Source of the DNA: Chelonoidis abingdonii | Taxonomy: Eukaryota; Chordata; Testudines; Testudinidae | Assembly (NCBI RefSeq): GCF_003597395.2 | Contig: NC_133770.1 | Location: forward strand, 82,098,126 to 82,162,125 | Length of the DNA: 64,000 nucleotides | Direction: 5' to 3' | In this document: positions 1-11,560 of the stretch, piece after piece | How positions within the stretch are numbered: position 1 is the first letter of the stretch | How the letters are laid out: the number at the start of each line of letters is the position of its first letter | Translations under genes and position numbers: made by a program | The notes under the pieces: generated by a model | The model's input: the letters and a program-made list of their open reading frames with translations, nothing else | What the model was told of the DNA's origin: nothing | Database searches by the model: none

Positions 1-1252
1 GGACTGATAAGCAGAAAATGTTAAGAACAAAATATAACAAAACAAAAAACAAACAAAAAAGTCAAACTATTACTATTCTACTCACTTGCTGAGACACTAT
101 CCTGAGCTATCTCAAATATCAGATGATCTCAAGGCTAAAATCTGAACTTACAGTTTAGTGTTTCAAACTATTTCACTCTGCCACCCCACACTATTTGCTT
201 TATACAGATCCTTGAAAACTTCCCAAATTCCAGTGCCAGGAAATGACTCTGCCACCAAGTCCTACATAGCTTTGTAGCACATGGGACCCCAGTAATGAGT
301 GAGTGCTAAGAGAATGTGGAATCGGTCAACACTATGCTCAGCTGATGCAGCAACTCATGATGTCAGATGCCATCAGGTGATCAAGGGACAACTACATAGA
401 ACATATCACTGGATATTGGCTATACCAGGAGAGATGAGCTGGAGTGCTGATGAGAAGCGCAATCAGGAAAGTAACAAATACTTTCCTCATGGACTGTATT
501 TTCTAAATGGACAACCTATCCAATTCTCAATTACTGAGGGACAATCTCCACTCTTTGATATATTTTGCTTTCCACAACCAAATCTCTGTACAACTTTTCA
601 TGAGCAATGTACCCGAGTATTCAGATTCTAATATCCAACCTGTATTGTTAAATCTATTCACCTAAATTTGGGTTGCTGCTGATTATGTACTCTATGTATC
701 ATATGACTTTTAAAAACTAACGTTATATTTGTGGTTTCAGAGTAGCAGCTGTGTTAGTCTGTATCTGCAAAAAGAACAGGAGTACTTGTGGCACCTTAGA
801 GACTAACAAATTTATTTCAGCATGAGCTTTCGTGAGCTACAGCTGTGGGTCATCTAAGCGCTATACCCAGATGTACAGACATTCTTTTCCCAACCTATGT
901 ATTATATATATATTTTTTAACATTAGCTTTTAATAAAATTTTTAATTCCATTCTTCACATTCAGCGCTTGATCAACTATATACAATTCATCATCAAGGTA
1001 GGGTGCCAGTTCCACTGGCTGGGACATCAATTTGCTTCTCACCACAGCAGGGAATCTCAATTTGTCAAACGAGAAGCTAGAAATAAAAAGGCATCTGATT
1101 TACAAGAATAGGCTCCCCGTACTCACTGTTAGCTTGTTTGAGCTACTTGACTGGACAAATAAGTCACTGTGAAAAATCTGTCTTGTCCTCAATGGCACAT
1201 TTTATTAAAATCACAAATATAGTAAATATATAGAAGTAAAACATGCACCTAC
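1..1252 (-). other. MTURN intron 2 (partial)
   Basis: This is AT-rich intronic sequence with one recognisable repeat, the SINE-like fragment near 737-846. I see no exon: a search by eye for the acidic maturin C-terminus on the minus strand found nothing. Confidence 0.6.
737..846 (-). repeat. SINE-like turtle repeat, single-arm copy
   Basis: The sequence contains GTTTCAGAGTAGCAGC at the left end, then AAAAAGAACAGGAGTACTTG, TGGCACCTTAGAGACTAAC and GCTTTCGTGAGCTACAGC. The same blocks recur at 30772-30984 and 59249-59397, where both arms of the palindrome are present. The end beginning GTTTCAGAG is the constant end. This copy is truncated after one arm. It is a family I know as very common in turtle DNA, but I cannot give its database name with certainty. 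Confidence 0.7.
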
Positions 1253-1375
1253 AGGCCTGAAAGATTTGAAGACTTTTTCCAGTATTTCATGGAGTGTCTT
1301 TTTACCACAGGAAGAGATGTAGTCCTGTGCCAACTGCAGGAAAGGTAAGCAGTCCTCACTTTCACTCCACACATG
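1253..1375 (-). CDS. MTURN: MTURN coding exon 2
   Basis: This exon has 123 bases and encodes residues 55-95, from HVWSESEDC to KVFKSFRP. It is too short and too split to appear as a long open frame. The acceptor reads CTTTTAG immediately before CATGTG (AG at 1377-1376). The donor GTAGGTGC starts at 1252. The next residues of the family (an acidic C-terminal tail) are not found between 1 and 1252, so that exon is outside the window. Confidence 0.93.
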
Positions 1376-4300
1376 CTAAAAGACAATAGCAAAGAAAGAA
1401 AGAATAGGAGTTAATAGGAATTCATGGGATGTACCAAGGTGTACTAGACCTGCAATTTAAATTTGTACTAGGGATGCAGAGATTGCTTTACTTCAGGAAC
1501 TGGGTATGGTCCCACATTTTTAAAGCAGCCTCCAGAGATCCAACTTGGTTGCATTAGCACAATATACCAGGAGATAGAGAAAAGGATGAAGGCTTGGAAA
1601 TAAATTAGAAAATGCACTGTTCACGATTGAACCAGGGTGGGGAATCAGAATGTCCCAAATACATGTCCCATATATCATTTTACAAGTAAAGTTGCTTTCA
1701 TTTAACATCAGCCCTCCAAACTCAGCTTGGGATCTGAAAGTCAAGATGAAGTTTTTCCTTCTCATGCATCATCCACAGTAACAATGCCCACAGCAACACA
1801 TGAGCAATCGCATTCTTTTTCAGGTTGTTTGACCCTGTAATTTGCTAAACAACTCTCCTGATGATGCACAAGAAGAAACAGAATCCTGAGTATGTCCATG
1901 GGGTACTCTGACCTGCCCCATAGCCTAGTTCTATGAAACTCCAGGCCTTCAACCTTTCCTGTAACCCCTGCATATTCTGCCAACACAATGTTGTTTGAAA
2001 AAGAATGCATTCACGTGCTACGAAAGCCTTCAAACAGGGACATGACTTAGGTGGACGTGCAGGGTGAAAACACTGTTTACAGGATGCTTTCTGAATGTCT
2101 TTCTCACTGAGATTCTAATGACGGAAGCATAACGCTGCATGGAAAGGTAGATGCTACAACTTCCCTTACTTTTTCCCCCAAAGCACTGTGCATCTAATGT
2201 ATCTGTTAGTTAGTACATGAACAGTAAGCTACACTTAATAAGGGTCGAGTAGAAATTCTGAAATTAAACTAATATTAAGAAAAGAATAAGAATCAAAAAA
2301 TGTCTCAACCCATAACATGCAAACTTATTTCCTAGTCAGCAGAAATTAGCTGACATGAATTAAGTTCTACTTTTCTACAATTAAGAGATTGCAAAGCATC
2401 AGCTAAATTACCTCTTTAAACAGAAAAATTATAACTACCTTTGTACTAACCTCACTTGACCTCATTTTCTTTGATGCCTGTGACAGTTTACAAAAGTATG
2501 TGTGTTTCTGAAGTGAAATTTCTGCCAATACATGTAAAAATGGCCCCTTCCTACTGAGTAGATTTGCTTCTGGTATTTGTCTGGAGTCATACCTGCCCAT
2601 TTTAGTGACAAAAATATGTTTTTTACAGGGAAATTTAATCCCATGTAACCTCACAATGCTTTTTTTTTTTTAAACAGAGTCAGAGTCCCACCACATTTTA
2701 AACTCCACTGTGAATTTATCAGCATTTGCTCAAAATAAACTGGTCTGGTGCGTGAGGGGAAAATTACTCAACAGAAAATCTTTTAGTCTTGAAAGAGGTT
2801 TTTTTTTCCTTTTTTTAAAAACATAGTGTAAAGCGATTAAGGCTTCCAGCGATTTCCACATCTGCAGAAGATTTAAAATTTTGGTTGTAGCAACAAACAC
2901 ATTATGGAAGCATCTTATATAGGAAAGGCTTGGTTTCACCTACCAAAAGAAAACATGGAAGTATTATCATGATATCTAATAAAGCTGCACCTACAGACTT
3001 TTCTGCAAGTTCAGTTCTGATTCATGCAGCAACTTAAGAATGTGAATCTAAATAGTCTGATTCACGAGTCTCCAAAAGAACCTGTAAAAGGAATTTTTGT
3101 CTTTCACAATAAGATAAATGAAAATTGAAGATTCAGCTCTTGTTTTGGAAGTTATAGCAGGACTTAAAAACTGCACACACAGAGGATACTTTTGTTGAGA
3201 AACCCACTAAATCTCTGCAATCTCTTTGCAATAGGGAAAACAGCCTATGGCGGAGCAGTAAGGAAAAGGTAAACCTCATCCTCCAGAGAAGTTGTTTTCA
3301 GGCTAGACCTATTTTGCTCTTGGTTGCTTGGTGTTAACACAAAAGCACACGGCTACTAATTTCAATCTCAGCTGACCCAGGATCAAGGTAGAAATATTTA
3401 ATTCAGCATGCAATCTTTGGAAAGCAAGGCTGGAGCAGTTCATTGTATAGCACTTGAAGAATTTTCCATTCAGTCTTTAGTGGGTTCAGCACTCTCAAAC
3501 GATATTTGTCGGATCACTTTTTTCAAAACCTACCTGTTGAGCAAGCTAGAATATTTTATCTTTACTGAGCTAATTTTGTTGATGAAGAATATTCAGACTA
3601 ACTGATTCTGTGCTAAGATATATTAGAGGAAATCTTGTAATAAGGTAACGCAAAATTGGTACTTGAAGTATCATTTAGTATGAATCCTAGAAATAAAGTG
3701 ACAACAGAGAATACATAATAATAACTTATTCCACCCTCATCCATACTGGGTAAGGTTATATAACAAATTCAATGAAGTATTTGGAGGATACTGTAACCTA
3801 TAAAAACAGAGATTAAGGCGCAGATGTTAAAGGTACTTAAGTACCTAAAGTGCAGATAGATACCTAGTGGAGAAGGCACCTCAGGTGCTTTTGAAGAGCC
3901 CACTAGGTGCCTATCTGCACTGTAAGGTGCCTAAATACTTCTTAAAATCTAGCACTTAGAGGTCTTCTCATGTAATTAAAACTAAGCAATACTGGAGTTC
4001 TCAAATATTTTCATAGTGTGAACCACATCTTAACAGAGATTGCTTTAGGAGGAGAACCACATCCTCTGCATTCACAATCGCAGAACATTTCCGTGGCAAC
4101 TACAGCAAGTGCTTAAGTGGAAAAGTAATATTAGGAAAGTATTTAATATATGTTTAGCTTCTTTTAATGTAATTCAGCAGGTGCACACTAGGAGGAATCA
4201 CCTACACCCATTGACTAGCTAGTTTCCTCTAGACCACTACGAAGTGCTTTGTGGGTCACAGTCTGGGGAATTTCTGATTTCATGTATGATTAAAAGTTAT

Positions 4301-7300
4301 TTTCCCCATCTATTTCTCAGCTACCTCCTGCCCTTACTTGTCTTCCTCTTCCTTCTGTCACACCCCTCTAATTAATCATTTCATCCTTCAAAGTTTATGT
4401 GATAAATCATGCATTTCTGGCACCCCTATGTTAGCGGTCCCCAAACTTTTCAGGGTCATGCCCTTCCCTTACCCCTGTCCCTGTACCCGCCCCCCTTGGG
4501 AGTTGAGAGCAGGGCAAGGGGGAATGCAGGCAGGAGTAAGGGCGACAAGGCTGGAGCCAGGGCTGGGAGTGGGTCTGGGGCCGGGACTAGGAACAGAGCT
4601 GCGGCCAGGGCCGGAGCAGAACCACAGCTGGGTCCGCGGACAGGTGTGGCTCTGCTCCCTGCCCCAGGCCAGCAATGAAGCTGCGGCTGCAGGTGGGGCA
4701 GGAAGCAGATCTGCAGCGGGGTGCAGAGCTGCGGCCAAAGCTGGGGATGGGCCCAGGAGCCTGGGTTGTGGCTGGAGCAGAGCTCGGGGAAGAGTAGTGC
4801 TCCCTCTGACCCAAGTGGGGGCTGGCTCAGGCCCTGCCCCCCGAAACATTTCTCTGCACCCCCAAGGGGGGCACACTGCACAGTTTGGGGACCTCTGCCC
4901 TATGTACTCTGTTGAAGTCTCTTCCTTATTCTGAAATTAACATGTAAAGAAAAGTGATGAAAACACTATGGGCCTGATTCTCATTTATACTTAGAGTATA
5001 TACATTGTAAGTGCAGGTGTGATTTGTTTCTCATGCTAGCTAAATTAAAGCTAGCATGGGTATGCCTACCTATGCTACAATCACACCTAAAGTGCAGACA
5101 TGCCCTTTGACCCCTTTACAACACTCTGAAGTGTAAAGAGGCCTCAAAGCATGTAATTACACCATTCTGGCAGTGAAAATGGGCCTGAAAGTTGACATAA
5201 ATTAAAGTCAGACCCATTCATGTGGCCAAAGCCTCTGGAAGGGTCCTTAGTGCAAATGAGAACCAAGCCCCAGATTTTTACTGTTTTCTTAAAATGAACT
5301 TTAATACACAGTTCCACATATAATGAAAACTGTCTTTTGAAACATTTAAAAAAAGAATCTGCAAAATTAGTCTGTCAGACTGGTAAAATTAATACAGTGA
5401 ACAGATCATTATTAGTGCTGAGCTGTTATAATCAAAGAGACATCATCAACTGAGGAAAAATCATTCCTGTCTTTTTTGTAAAAGGACTAATATTAGAAGT
5501 AACTCCTGAGGGGACTACAGTTGAAAGAGATTGGAGAAACATAGTTCTCTGTTTTTCTGGTAGCTTTGGGTTGGGGGGATGGAGCCTTTCAAACAGAACA
5601 ACTAGGAAGAAAAAAGAAAATGTGGTTGCAAAACCACAAAAAATGGCAGGATAGTGCAGGGGCAGGAGTATGATCTGAAACTTATCCTTTTGTGGTTTGG
5701 GGTTTTTTTAATTGACTAGATTTCAACTAATGTGGATTATATAACAATACAATACAACACATAAATGAGAAACACATGAGTTTTCTCTGTGATATAGGAT
5801 ATCATTAGAATCCCTGGATGGAATTACAGGCCTGGTCTACACTACACGTTTAAACCAAATTTAGCAGCATTAAACTGATTTAACCCTGCACTCGTCCACA
5901 TAACGAAGCCCTTTATATTGATATAAAGGGCTCTTTAAACCGGTTTTTGTACTCCTTCTCGATGAGGGGAGTAGTGCTGAAATTGGTGTTGCCATGTCGG
6001 ATTAAATCCATGTCGATTAGGTTAGTGTGGCTGCAAATCGACGGTATTGCGCTCCGGCGGGCTATCCCACAGTGCACCATTGTGACTGCTCTGGACAGCA
6101 ATCTGAACTCGGATGCACTGGCCAGGTAGACAGGAAAAGCCCCGCAAACTTTTGAATTTCATTTCCTGTTTGCCCAGCGTGGAGCTCTGATCAGCACGGG
6201 TGGCGATGCAGTCCCAAATCCAAAAAGAGCTCCAGCAATGGACCGTACGGGAGATACTGGATCTGATCGCTGTATGGGGAGACAAATCTGTTCTATCAGA
6301 GCTCCGTTTTACAGAAGATGAAATGCCAAAGCATTTTTGAAAAAAATCTCCAGACTATGATACAGAGTCCAGCACAGTGCTGTGTGACAAGCGTAACAGA
6401 AAGCAAAAGAATCAAATGGACACTCATGGAGGAGGGAGGGGGTAACTGACTGAGGACTCCAGCTATCCCACAGTCCCCGCAGTCTCCGAAAAGCATTTGC
6501 CATTCTTTGGCTGGAGCTCCCAATTGCCTGTAGGGTCAAACACATTGTCCAGGGTGGTTCAGGGTATATGCTCCGTCAATTTACACCCTCCCCACCTCCA
6601 TGGCATGTGAAAGAAAAGGAAAAAAATTAAGTTTCTGAACTTTTTTAATGTCACCCTATGTCTACTGCATGCTGCTGGTAGACGGGGTGTGCAGCACTGA
6701 ACAGCAGCATCCTCTCTCCCCTCCCCTACCCCGGTGGCAGATGGTACAATAGACTGCTATCCAATCATCAATCATCGCCGTGAGTGCTCCTGGCTGGCCT
6801 CGGTGAGGTCGGCCGGGGGCGCCTGGGTAAAATAGGAATGACTCCGGTTCATTCCAGGCAGATGGTACAGAACGGCTGGTAACCTACTCATCATAGCAAC
6901 TGGGGCTGAGCTCCATCAGCCCCCCCTTCATGTCTAAAGAAAGATTCTGTACTGCCTGGACTATCATAGCAGCGGGATGCTGGGCTCCTCTCCCCCCACC
7001 ACCGTTTTATGTCCTGCTGGACTATCATAGCAGCTGGAGGCTGCCTCTCCCTCATTTTATCTCACTAAAAGTCAGTGTTCTTATTCCTGCAATTCTTTAT
7101 TACTTCATGAACACAAATGGGGGGGACACTGCAACGGTAGCCCAGGAGGGTTGGGGGAGCAGGGAAGCAACGGGTGGGGTTGTTGCAGGGCACCCCTAGA
7201 ATGGCATGCAGCTCATCATTTCTGCGGGATCTCTGACTCTGACAGGAGCAGCTGTGCTCTCTGTACACTGGTTCTCTAGTACACTTGCCCCATATTCTAG

Positions 7301-9789
7301 GCAGGACTGACTCTTTTTTAGATAAAACATAAAGGAGGGAATGACCCGGGGAGTCATTCCCATTTTTGTCTTTGTGCATCCCAGCCGACCTCAGCGAAAG
7401 GCCAGCCAGGAGCACCCATGACAGCAGCAGATGGTACAGAAACGACTGATAACCATCATTCATCATTGCCAATTTACAATGGCAACGGTGACAGTACAAT
7501 AGAGATGGGTAACCGTCTCTGCTACCTTGCAAAGGCAAATGAATGCTGCTGTGTAGCACTGCAGTACCGCCTCTGTCAGCAGCATCCAGTACACATATGG
7601 TGACAGTGACAAAAGGCAAAACGGGCTCCATGGTTGCCATGCTATGGCGTCTGCCAGGGCAATCCAGGGAAAAAGGGCGCGAAATGATTGTCTGCCGTGA
7701 TTGTCTGCCGTTGCTTTCACGGAGGAAGGATTGAGTGATGACATTTACCCAGAATCACCCGCGACACTGTTTTTGCATTGGGATCTCAACCCAGAATTCC
7801 AATGGGCGGGGGAGACTGCAGGAACTCTGAGATAGCTACAGGATAGCTACCCACAGTGCAACACTCCAGAAATCGACGCTAGCCTTGGTACATGGATGCA
7901 CACAGCCAAATTAATGTGCTTAATGTGGCCACTTGCACTCGACTTTATATAATCTGTTTTACAAAACCGGTTTATGTAAAAATCGGAATAATCCTGTAGT
8001 GTAGACATACCCATAGTCTTGGCCTAGATCCTGCAAATGGATCTACATGAGTGCCCCAAAAGTGCTACTAACTTCAGTGGGGATTGGCATGGCCACAGGA
8101 GCTCACCTGCAGGTATCCAGTTGAAGGATGTGGCCATTTAGGCCTGGTCCTACAGGGGTTTGTACAAGTGCATAGGTGTTTGCAGGACTGAGGTGTCAGG
8201 ATCCAGTCCTGCAATGGGCAAAAGGGCCTCCACACACTGGCAGAATCCTGACTTTTGTTATACAGTAGCTGGTGGATACATGAGCACTTCAGTTAAACTC
8301 TACATCATCTCCTGATTTGTAATACTGCAACACCATCTGCACAATGTGATAAGTATCTTCTGACTGGATTTTGTGCTTTTTGGGCAAGTCACTTACTGCA
8401 CTTTGTCTCTATTTACCCAGCTCTAAAATGGGTTCTTATTGCATCTATCTATCAGAGGTTTTATGAGGAAGAATCTGCTAACATTTGTATAGCAGATTGA
8501 GGGATGTCAGTGTTATGAATTACAGTGCTATGGCATTTCTTCAATAATGCTAGAAACCATGACAAAAATCCCCCATTCTTTTATGTGTACTCAGCTGGAG
8601 CTTTACAATTTATAAACCCTGCAGTAAAGGTCAGGTTTTCCCATTCAACACTAAGATGTTGGAGTTGGGGGAAAAACACCCTCTTGATCCTGAAGCCGTT
8701 TTTGTTATCATCATTGTATGAACCTGCTGCTGAACTCCAGCAGGTCAGGATGTGCAGGCAACTGGGGCTGTTGGGGAGGGGAAAGAGGAAAGGCCAGCAC
8801 CTGCCCCCCATCACACTGTAACCAAGATGGGAGTGGGGAAGGACATTTAGGAAACAGTTTCCTGGAGGATCAAGGGTGACTAAGAGTAAATTCACACAGC
8901 CCCAGAGAGGGGATGGGACACAGGTGGAGGGAGCCCTGTCATTCTGACTCCATTTTATTCTCCACATTCTCCATTTGCTGCGACAGCAAAGCAGCCCCCC
9001 AACCACAGCCTAGGGGGGCAGGGCACTTACTGGTACACAAGCCATAAGCAAACCACAGCGCAGGAGCAAGAGGGGGGCCTCAGGCTCCTCCTCACCCCTG
9101 GGGGGCCTTCATCCTCGCCCAACCCCCAACTCCTCCAGCAGCACAGGGTGGGGCGGGGGTGCTGCGAAGGGCCCCGTGGCGGTGGCTGCTCCTCCCTGGC
9201 AGCCCAACCTGCCAATAAGCACCCAACGCCAGACTCCATTTTGTAGCTTTTTGCTACGGGCTGGGAATTCTCTCTCCTTCCACCCCTAGCCAAGGGCTCT
9301 GCCACCCCGCCGCCCTCCCGGCTCCCTCGCCAGGCTTCGCCTGCAGCTCAGCCCCCGGCCTGGCTGGGGCCCGCTCTCCCCTCCGCAGCCGCTGCGGCCG
9401 GAGCCCTGCCCACTGGCGCCCCCGCCGCAGGCGCAACAGGGCGGCTCCCAGCCCCACAGAGCATGGGGAGCCGGCGTCCGCCGGCAGCGCGGGTCACTCC
9501 CTCCCAAGCAAGCCGGCTGCCCGGGCGGCCCCAGGCGCTCCCCGCGGGGTCCCACCCAGGCAGGCCGGGGGAGAGGGCGGATGAGGAGCGAGCAGCAATA
9601 CGGGGCGCTCCCCGCCCAGCTACTTACAAAATTGTCTCCGCAGCCGCTGTCCGGACACAGCACGTAGAAGGAGACGCCGGGGTCGGCGTAGAAATCCATC
9701 CTCCGCTCCGTCTCCTCGGTGGCGATGAGCTCGAAGGGGGTGTTGGAGCACCACTTCTCCGCCACGTCTGCCAGCTGCTGGAAAGCCAT
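1253..9789 (-). CDS. MTURN: MTURN (maturin), partial gene; coding exons 1 and 2 of 3
   Basis: The coding sequence joins 9789-9628 and 1375-1253 on the minus strand and gives 95 codons. Vertebrate maturin is about 131 residues, so the last ~36 codons lie beyond the left edge. I recognise the family from the N-terminal block LADVAEKWCSNTPFELIATE, the stretch FYADPGVSFYVLCPD, and HVWSESEDCLPFLQLAQDYI in exon 2. Maturin is a small conserved protein that promotes neural progenitor differentiation and has been linked to megakaryocyte differentiation; no catalytic motif is known. The start is the ATG at 9789-9787, with A at -3 and G at +4 (strong Kozak). Residue 2 is Ala, where I remember Asp in mammals. 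Both exons are multiples of three and the junction is in phase 0 (GAC AAT TTT / CAT GTG). Intron 1 is 8,252 bp and carries transposons. EAF1 lies upstream in the same orientation. Confidence 0.94.
3811..3960. repeat. Foldback (inverted-repeat) MITE
   Basis: The left arm contains GTACCTAAAGTGCAGATAGA followed by TACCTAGTGG. The right arm reads CCACTAGGTGCCTATCTGCA followed by a copy of AGGTGCCTAAATA, so the two halves pair almost throughout. No coding capacity is present. The outer boundaries are approximate. Confidence 0.7.
4432..4897. mobile_element. Non-autonomous hAT element, 466 bp
   Basis: The left end reads TAGCGGTCCCCAAACT. The right end is the inverted AGTTTGGGGACCTCTG. The element is flanked by a perfect 8-bp target duplication CCCTATGT at 4424-4431 and 4898-4905, which is the hAT hallmark. 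The interior is G+C-rich with degenerate GGAGCAGGGCTGGG-type repeats and creates long open frames that are not genes. Confidence 0.88.
4970..5271. mobile_element. Foldback element containing a second foldback
   Basis: The outer ends pair: GGGCCTGATTCTCATTTA at the left against the reverse complement of GCAAATGAGAACCAAGCCCC at the right. Within it, about 5006-5104, lies a second inverted pair: GTAAGTGCAGGTGTGATTTG against CAATCACACCTAAAGTGCAG. This looks like one MITE inserted in another. There is no coding potential. Confidence 0.6.
5829..8013. mobile_element. Harbinger-like DNA transposon, 2.2 kb, degenerate
   Basis: The ends are GGCCTGGTCTACACTACA and the inverted TGTAGTGTAGACATACCC. The same family occurs at 45373-46472 (shared ends and shared interior, for example the stretch following CTCTGGACA and CTGATCGCTGTATGGG) and, truncated by a gap, at 16360. 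A short open frame at 6206-6340 looks like the start of a Myb/SANT-like protein, which accompanies PIF-Harbinger transposases. No transposase is intact. The target duplication is not clear at this copy, but at the 45-kb copy it is TTA. The class assignment is an inference. Confidence 0.7.
6206..6340 (+). pseudogene. Myb/SANT-like protein fragment in Harbinger-like element
   Basis: The frame starts at ATG 6206 and stops at TGA 6338-6340 after 44 codons. It includes WTVREILDLIAVWGDKSVL, a tryptophan-spaced pattern resembling the first helix of Myb/SANT-like domains found in the accessory protein of Harbinger transposons. The following sequence continues in other frames with stops, so this is a decayed remnant. 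The related copy at about 45732 is frameshifted over the same stretch. Confidence 0.5.
9628..9789 (-). CDS. MTURN: MTURN coding exon 1
   Basis: This exon has 162 bases and encodes residues 1-54, ending GCGDNF. The splice donor GTAAGTA reads on the minus strand at 9627-9621. The exon sits in a CpG-rich block. The 5' UTR lies at coordinates above 9789; its start is not visible from sequence alone. Confidence 0.95.
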
Positions 9790-9809
9790 GCTCGCTCGCT
9801 CGCTCGCTC
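9790..9809 (-). repeat. (GAGC)5 microsatellite abutting the MTURN ATG
   Basis: On the coding strand five GAGC units end at -1 of the initiator codon, so the -3 to -1 bases of the Kozak context (AGC) are part of the repeat. Length changes would alter the 5' UTR without changing the local start context. Confidence 0.85.
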
Positions 9810-10149
9810 CCCGCAGCCGCCACGCGCCCTCGGGCCTGGCTCCGTCCCTCCCTCCCGCTAGAAAACGGGCGTGGGGAGAGGTCCAGGCTGGGGAGCTCCC
9901 GATCCACTTCAGCACCTCGGGCTGCGGCTCCCACTCAGCATTATTTGCTAACTTACATGTATTGTTTACATGCCGTGCGTACAAGGCGCCCTCCTCCTCC
10001 TCTTCCTCCTGGTGCTGCTGCTGCTCCCTGTGCAGCCTGACATTGGCTAAGCGCGGCTGCGTTGTGGGGCTTGTGTGCAGGTCATTTGCGGGTGTGGGTA
10101 AAAGCTGGATGTGGCCGGCTCCTCCTGGATTCGGCCACAGCCAGGCAAT

Positions 10150-11560
10150 TTTTGGACCTAAGCGCCCCCAGTGCCACTGACTGTGTCAAGAATGAGAAAG
10201 ATCAGTTTCTCCAGGGCATCAAAAAACTCCAGACACCAGAGCATCCTGGCTGCGAAAAACCGTATTTGGCTGCTGGATCCTACCAGTTTTTGAACCACAC
10301 TCCCAAATTCCACTGCATAAATAGAGACCAGATGCTCTGATTCTAACCTCAAAACTTCAGACCCAGATGCATAGCAGTGCCACAAAAAGCTGGATTCAGC
10401 ATCTGAATCTTGCTGGATCCAGCCAATTTTTGCTACCAACTCTCCAAATTCCACTGTCTAAACAGAGACCACATCTAACCGCATTTGCTCCACAAAGAAA
10501 AAAATCTAGAAACCAGAATTTCGTTGTGCAATGATGCTGCAGGCACTGAGACTCATCATATGTTCTGTGTTGGCTCCTGCCAAGTTTAGGCCCCCAAACC
10601 ACAAACTCCATTGTCTAAATAGAGAACAATGTTACTACTCCTAATACTGTAGTAAAGCTTGAACCTTCATGCATGCTAGCTCCATAGTATTGCAAGTACT
10701 TGGATCCAACATATAGAGCCTATTGGATCCTGCCAGATTTTGAACCCAAGATCCCAAGGTCTACTGTCAGAAGAATCAGCACATATTGCCATACCAGTAA
10801 AAGCAAAAATATTAAGTATTCTGCCACAAAAACGTATCTCTACCACTTGGCCCAAGCTGTATTTTTAGCCCCTATCTCCCAAATTCCAATGTCTAAGTAG
10901 AGAACATATGTGGATGTTCCTACTGCACCTAAAAATTCCAGACCCAGACACACCCTGTGCAAAACACATAACCCCAGAGCCAATGCCTTGACCAGATTTT
11001 GGCTCTGAACTCATAAATTCTGAATAAACTTAACCCACAACCATGTTGGTGCTCTAACTGCTAGACTAATCTAGACTTTGATACATCCTTGTACAACATA
11101 TAACCTAAACCCAAAACCTGCTGGATCCCACTAATATTTGACCTAAACCAACAGCTTCTACCATCTAAACAGAATAAGAGTAGGCACTCCTTTTCTACCC
11201 AAAAAATCTGAATCCTGCTATATCTTAGTTGCAACAGCACTGCAAAATTATGTATTAGAATCCTTCCAGATCCTGCTAAAGAGATATAAATTCCACTAAC
11301 TGGACCCTGACACATAGGCACCTGAAAAATCCAAATACGAATCTGTATCCAGCAAGATCTAGCCCATTTTTTCAATTAGATTTCCAGTTTCACCTTCGAT
11401 ATAGAAAACAAATGTAGTGATGCTTTTACACTAAAATAAATAAATAAATCTGTATCCATTGTATTGTTTCAGTGAAGCCACAATAATCCAGGAGTGCCAT
11501 CTTTCTGAATACAGACAGATTTCCACCAATAACACTGTAATTCTACTATCTGTATAGGCA
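10150..11560. repeat. Decayed tandem repeat, about 9 units of 130-158 bp
   Basis: A recurring unit has a head like TGCTGGATCCTGCCAGTTTT (near 10251, 10409, 10567, 10719, 10983, 11117, 11261 and 11349). A later block resembles CCAAATTCCACTGTCTAAA followed by AGAGACCA (near 10305, 10447, 10602, 10883 and 11150). Another resembles AACTTCAGACCCAGATGC (10352, 10935). Spacing is mostly 130-158 bp. Units are highly diverged and no frame is conserved. I do not recognise the family. Confidence 0.7.

Larger units (their letters stand above)
1376..9627 (-). other. MTURN intron 1
   Basis: This is an 8,252-bp intron. It holds a foldback repeat (3811-3960), a hAT element (4432-4897), a nested foldback (4970-5271) and a 2.2-kb Harbinger-like element (5829-8013). 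The part from about 9020 to 9627 is the intronic half of the MTURN CpG-rich region. I see nothing recognisable between 1376 and 3810 or between 8230 and 9000 beyond short AT-rich sequence and a weak foldback fragment at 8030-8225. Confidence 0.75.
9020..10060. promoter_or_regulatory. CpG-rich island around the MTURN start
   Basis: GC and CpG density rise sharply here against AT-rich surroundings. The island covers exon 1, the start of intron 1 and the upstream flank, and so marks the probable MTURN promoter with transcription leftwards. A CCTCCTCCTCTTCCTCC pyrimidine run and GCTGCTGCTGCT lie near 9990-10025. I do not identify a TATA box or a precise start site. Confidence 0.65.

Noticed and set aside
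4338..4934. 198-codon frame and several overlapping frames
   Set aside because: They lie in a 466-bp hAT element with an exact 8-bp duplication and have low-complexity Gly/Pro/Ala composition.
7065..7640. 191-codon minus-strand frame
   Set aside because: It is inside the Harbinger-like element; the translation shows no transposase motif and the true sense appears to be the plus strand.
9286..9984. 232-codon minus-strand frame including MTURN exon 1
   Set aside because: Only 9628-9789 is coding. The frame continues past a GTAAGTA donor and begins upstream of the conserved maturin start; the extension does not resemble the family.
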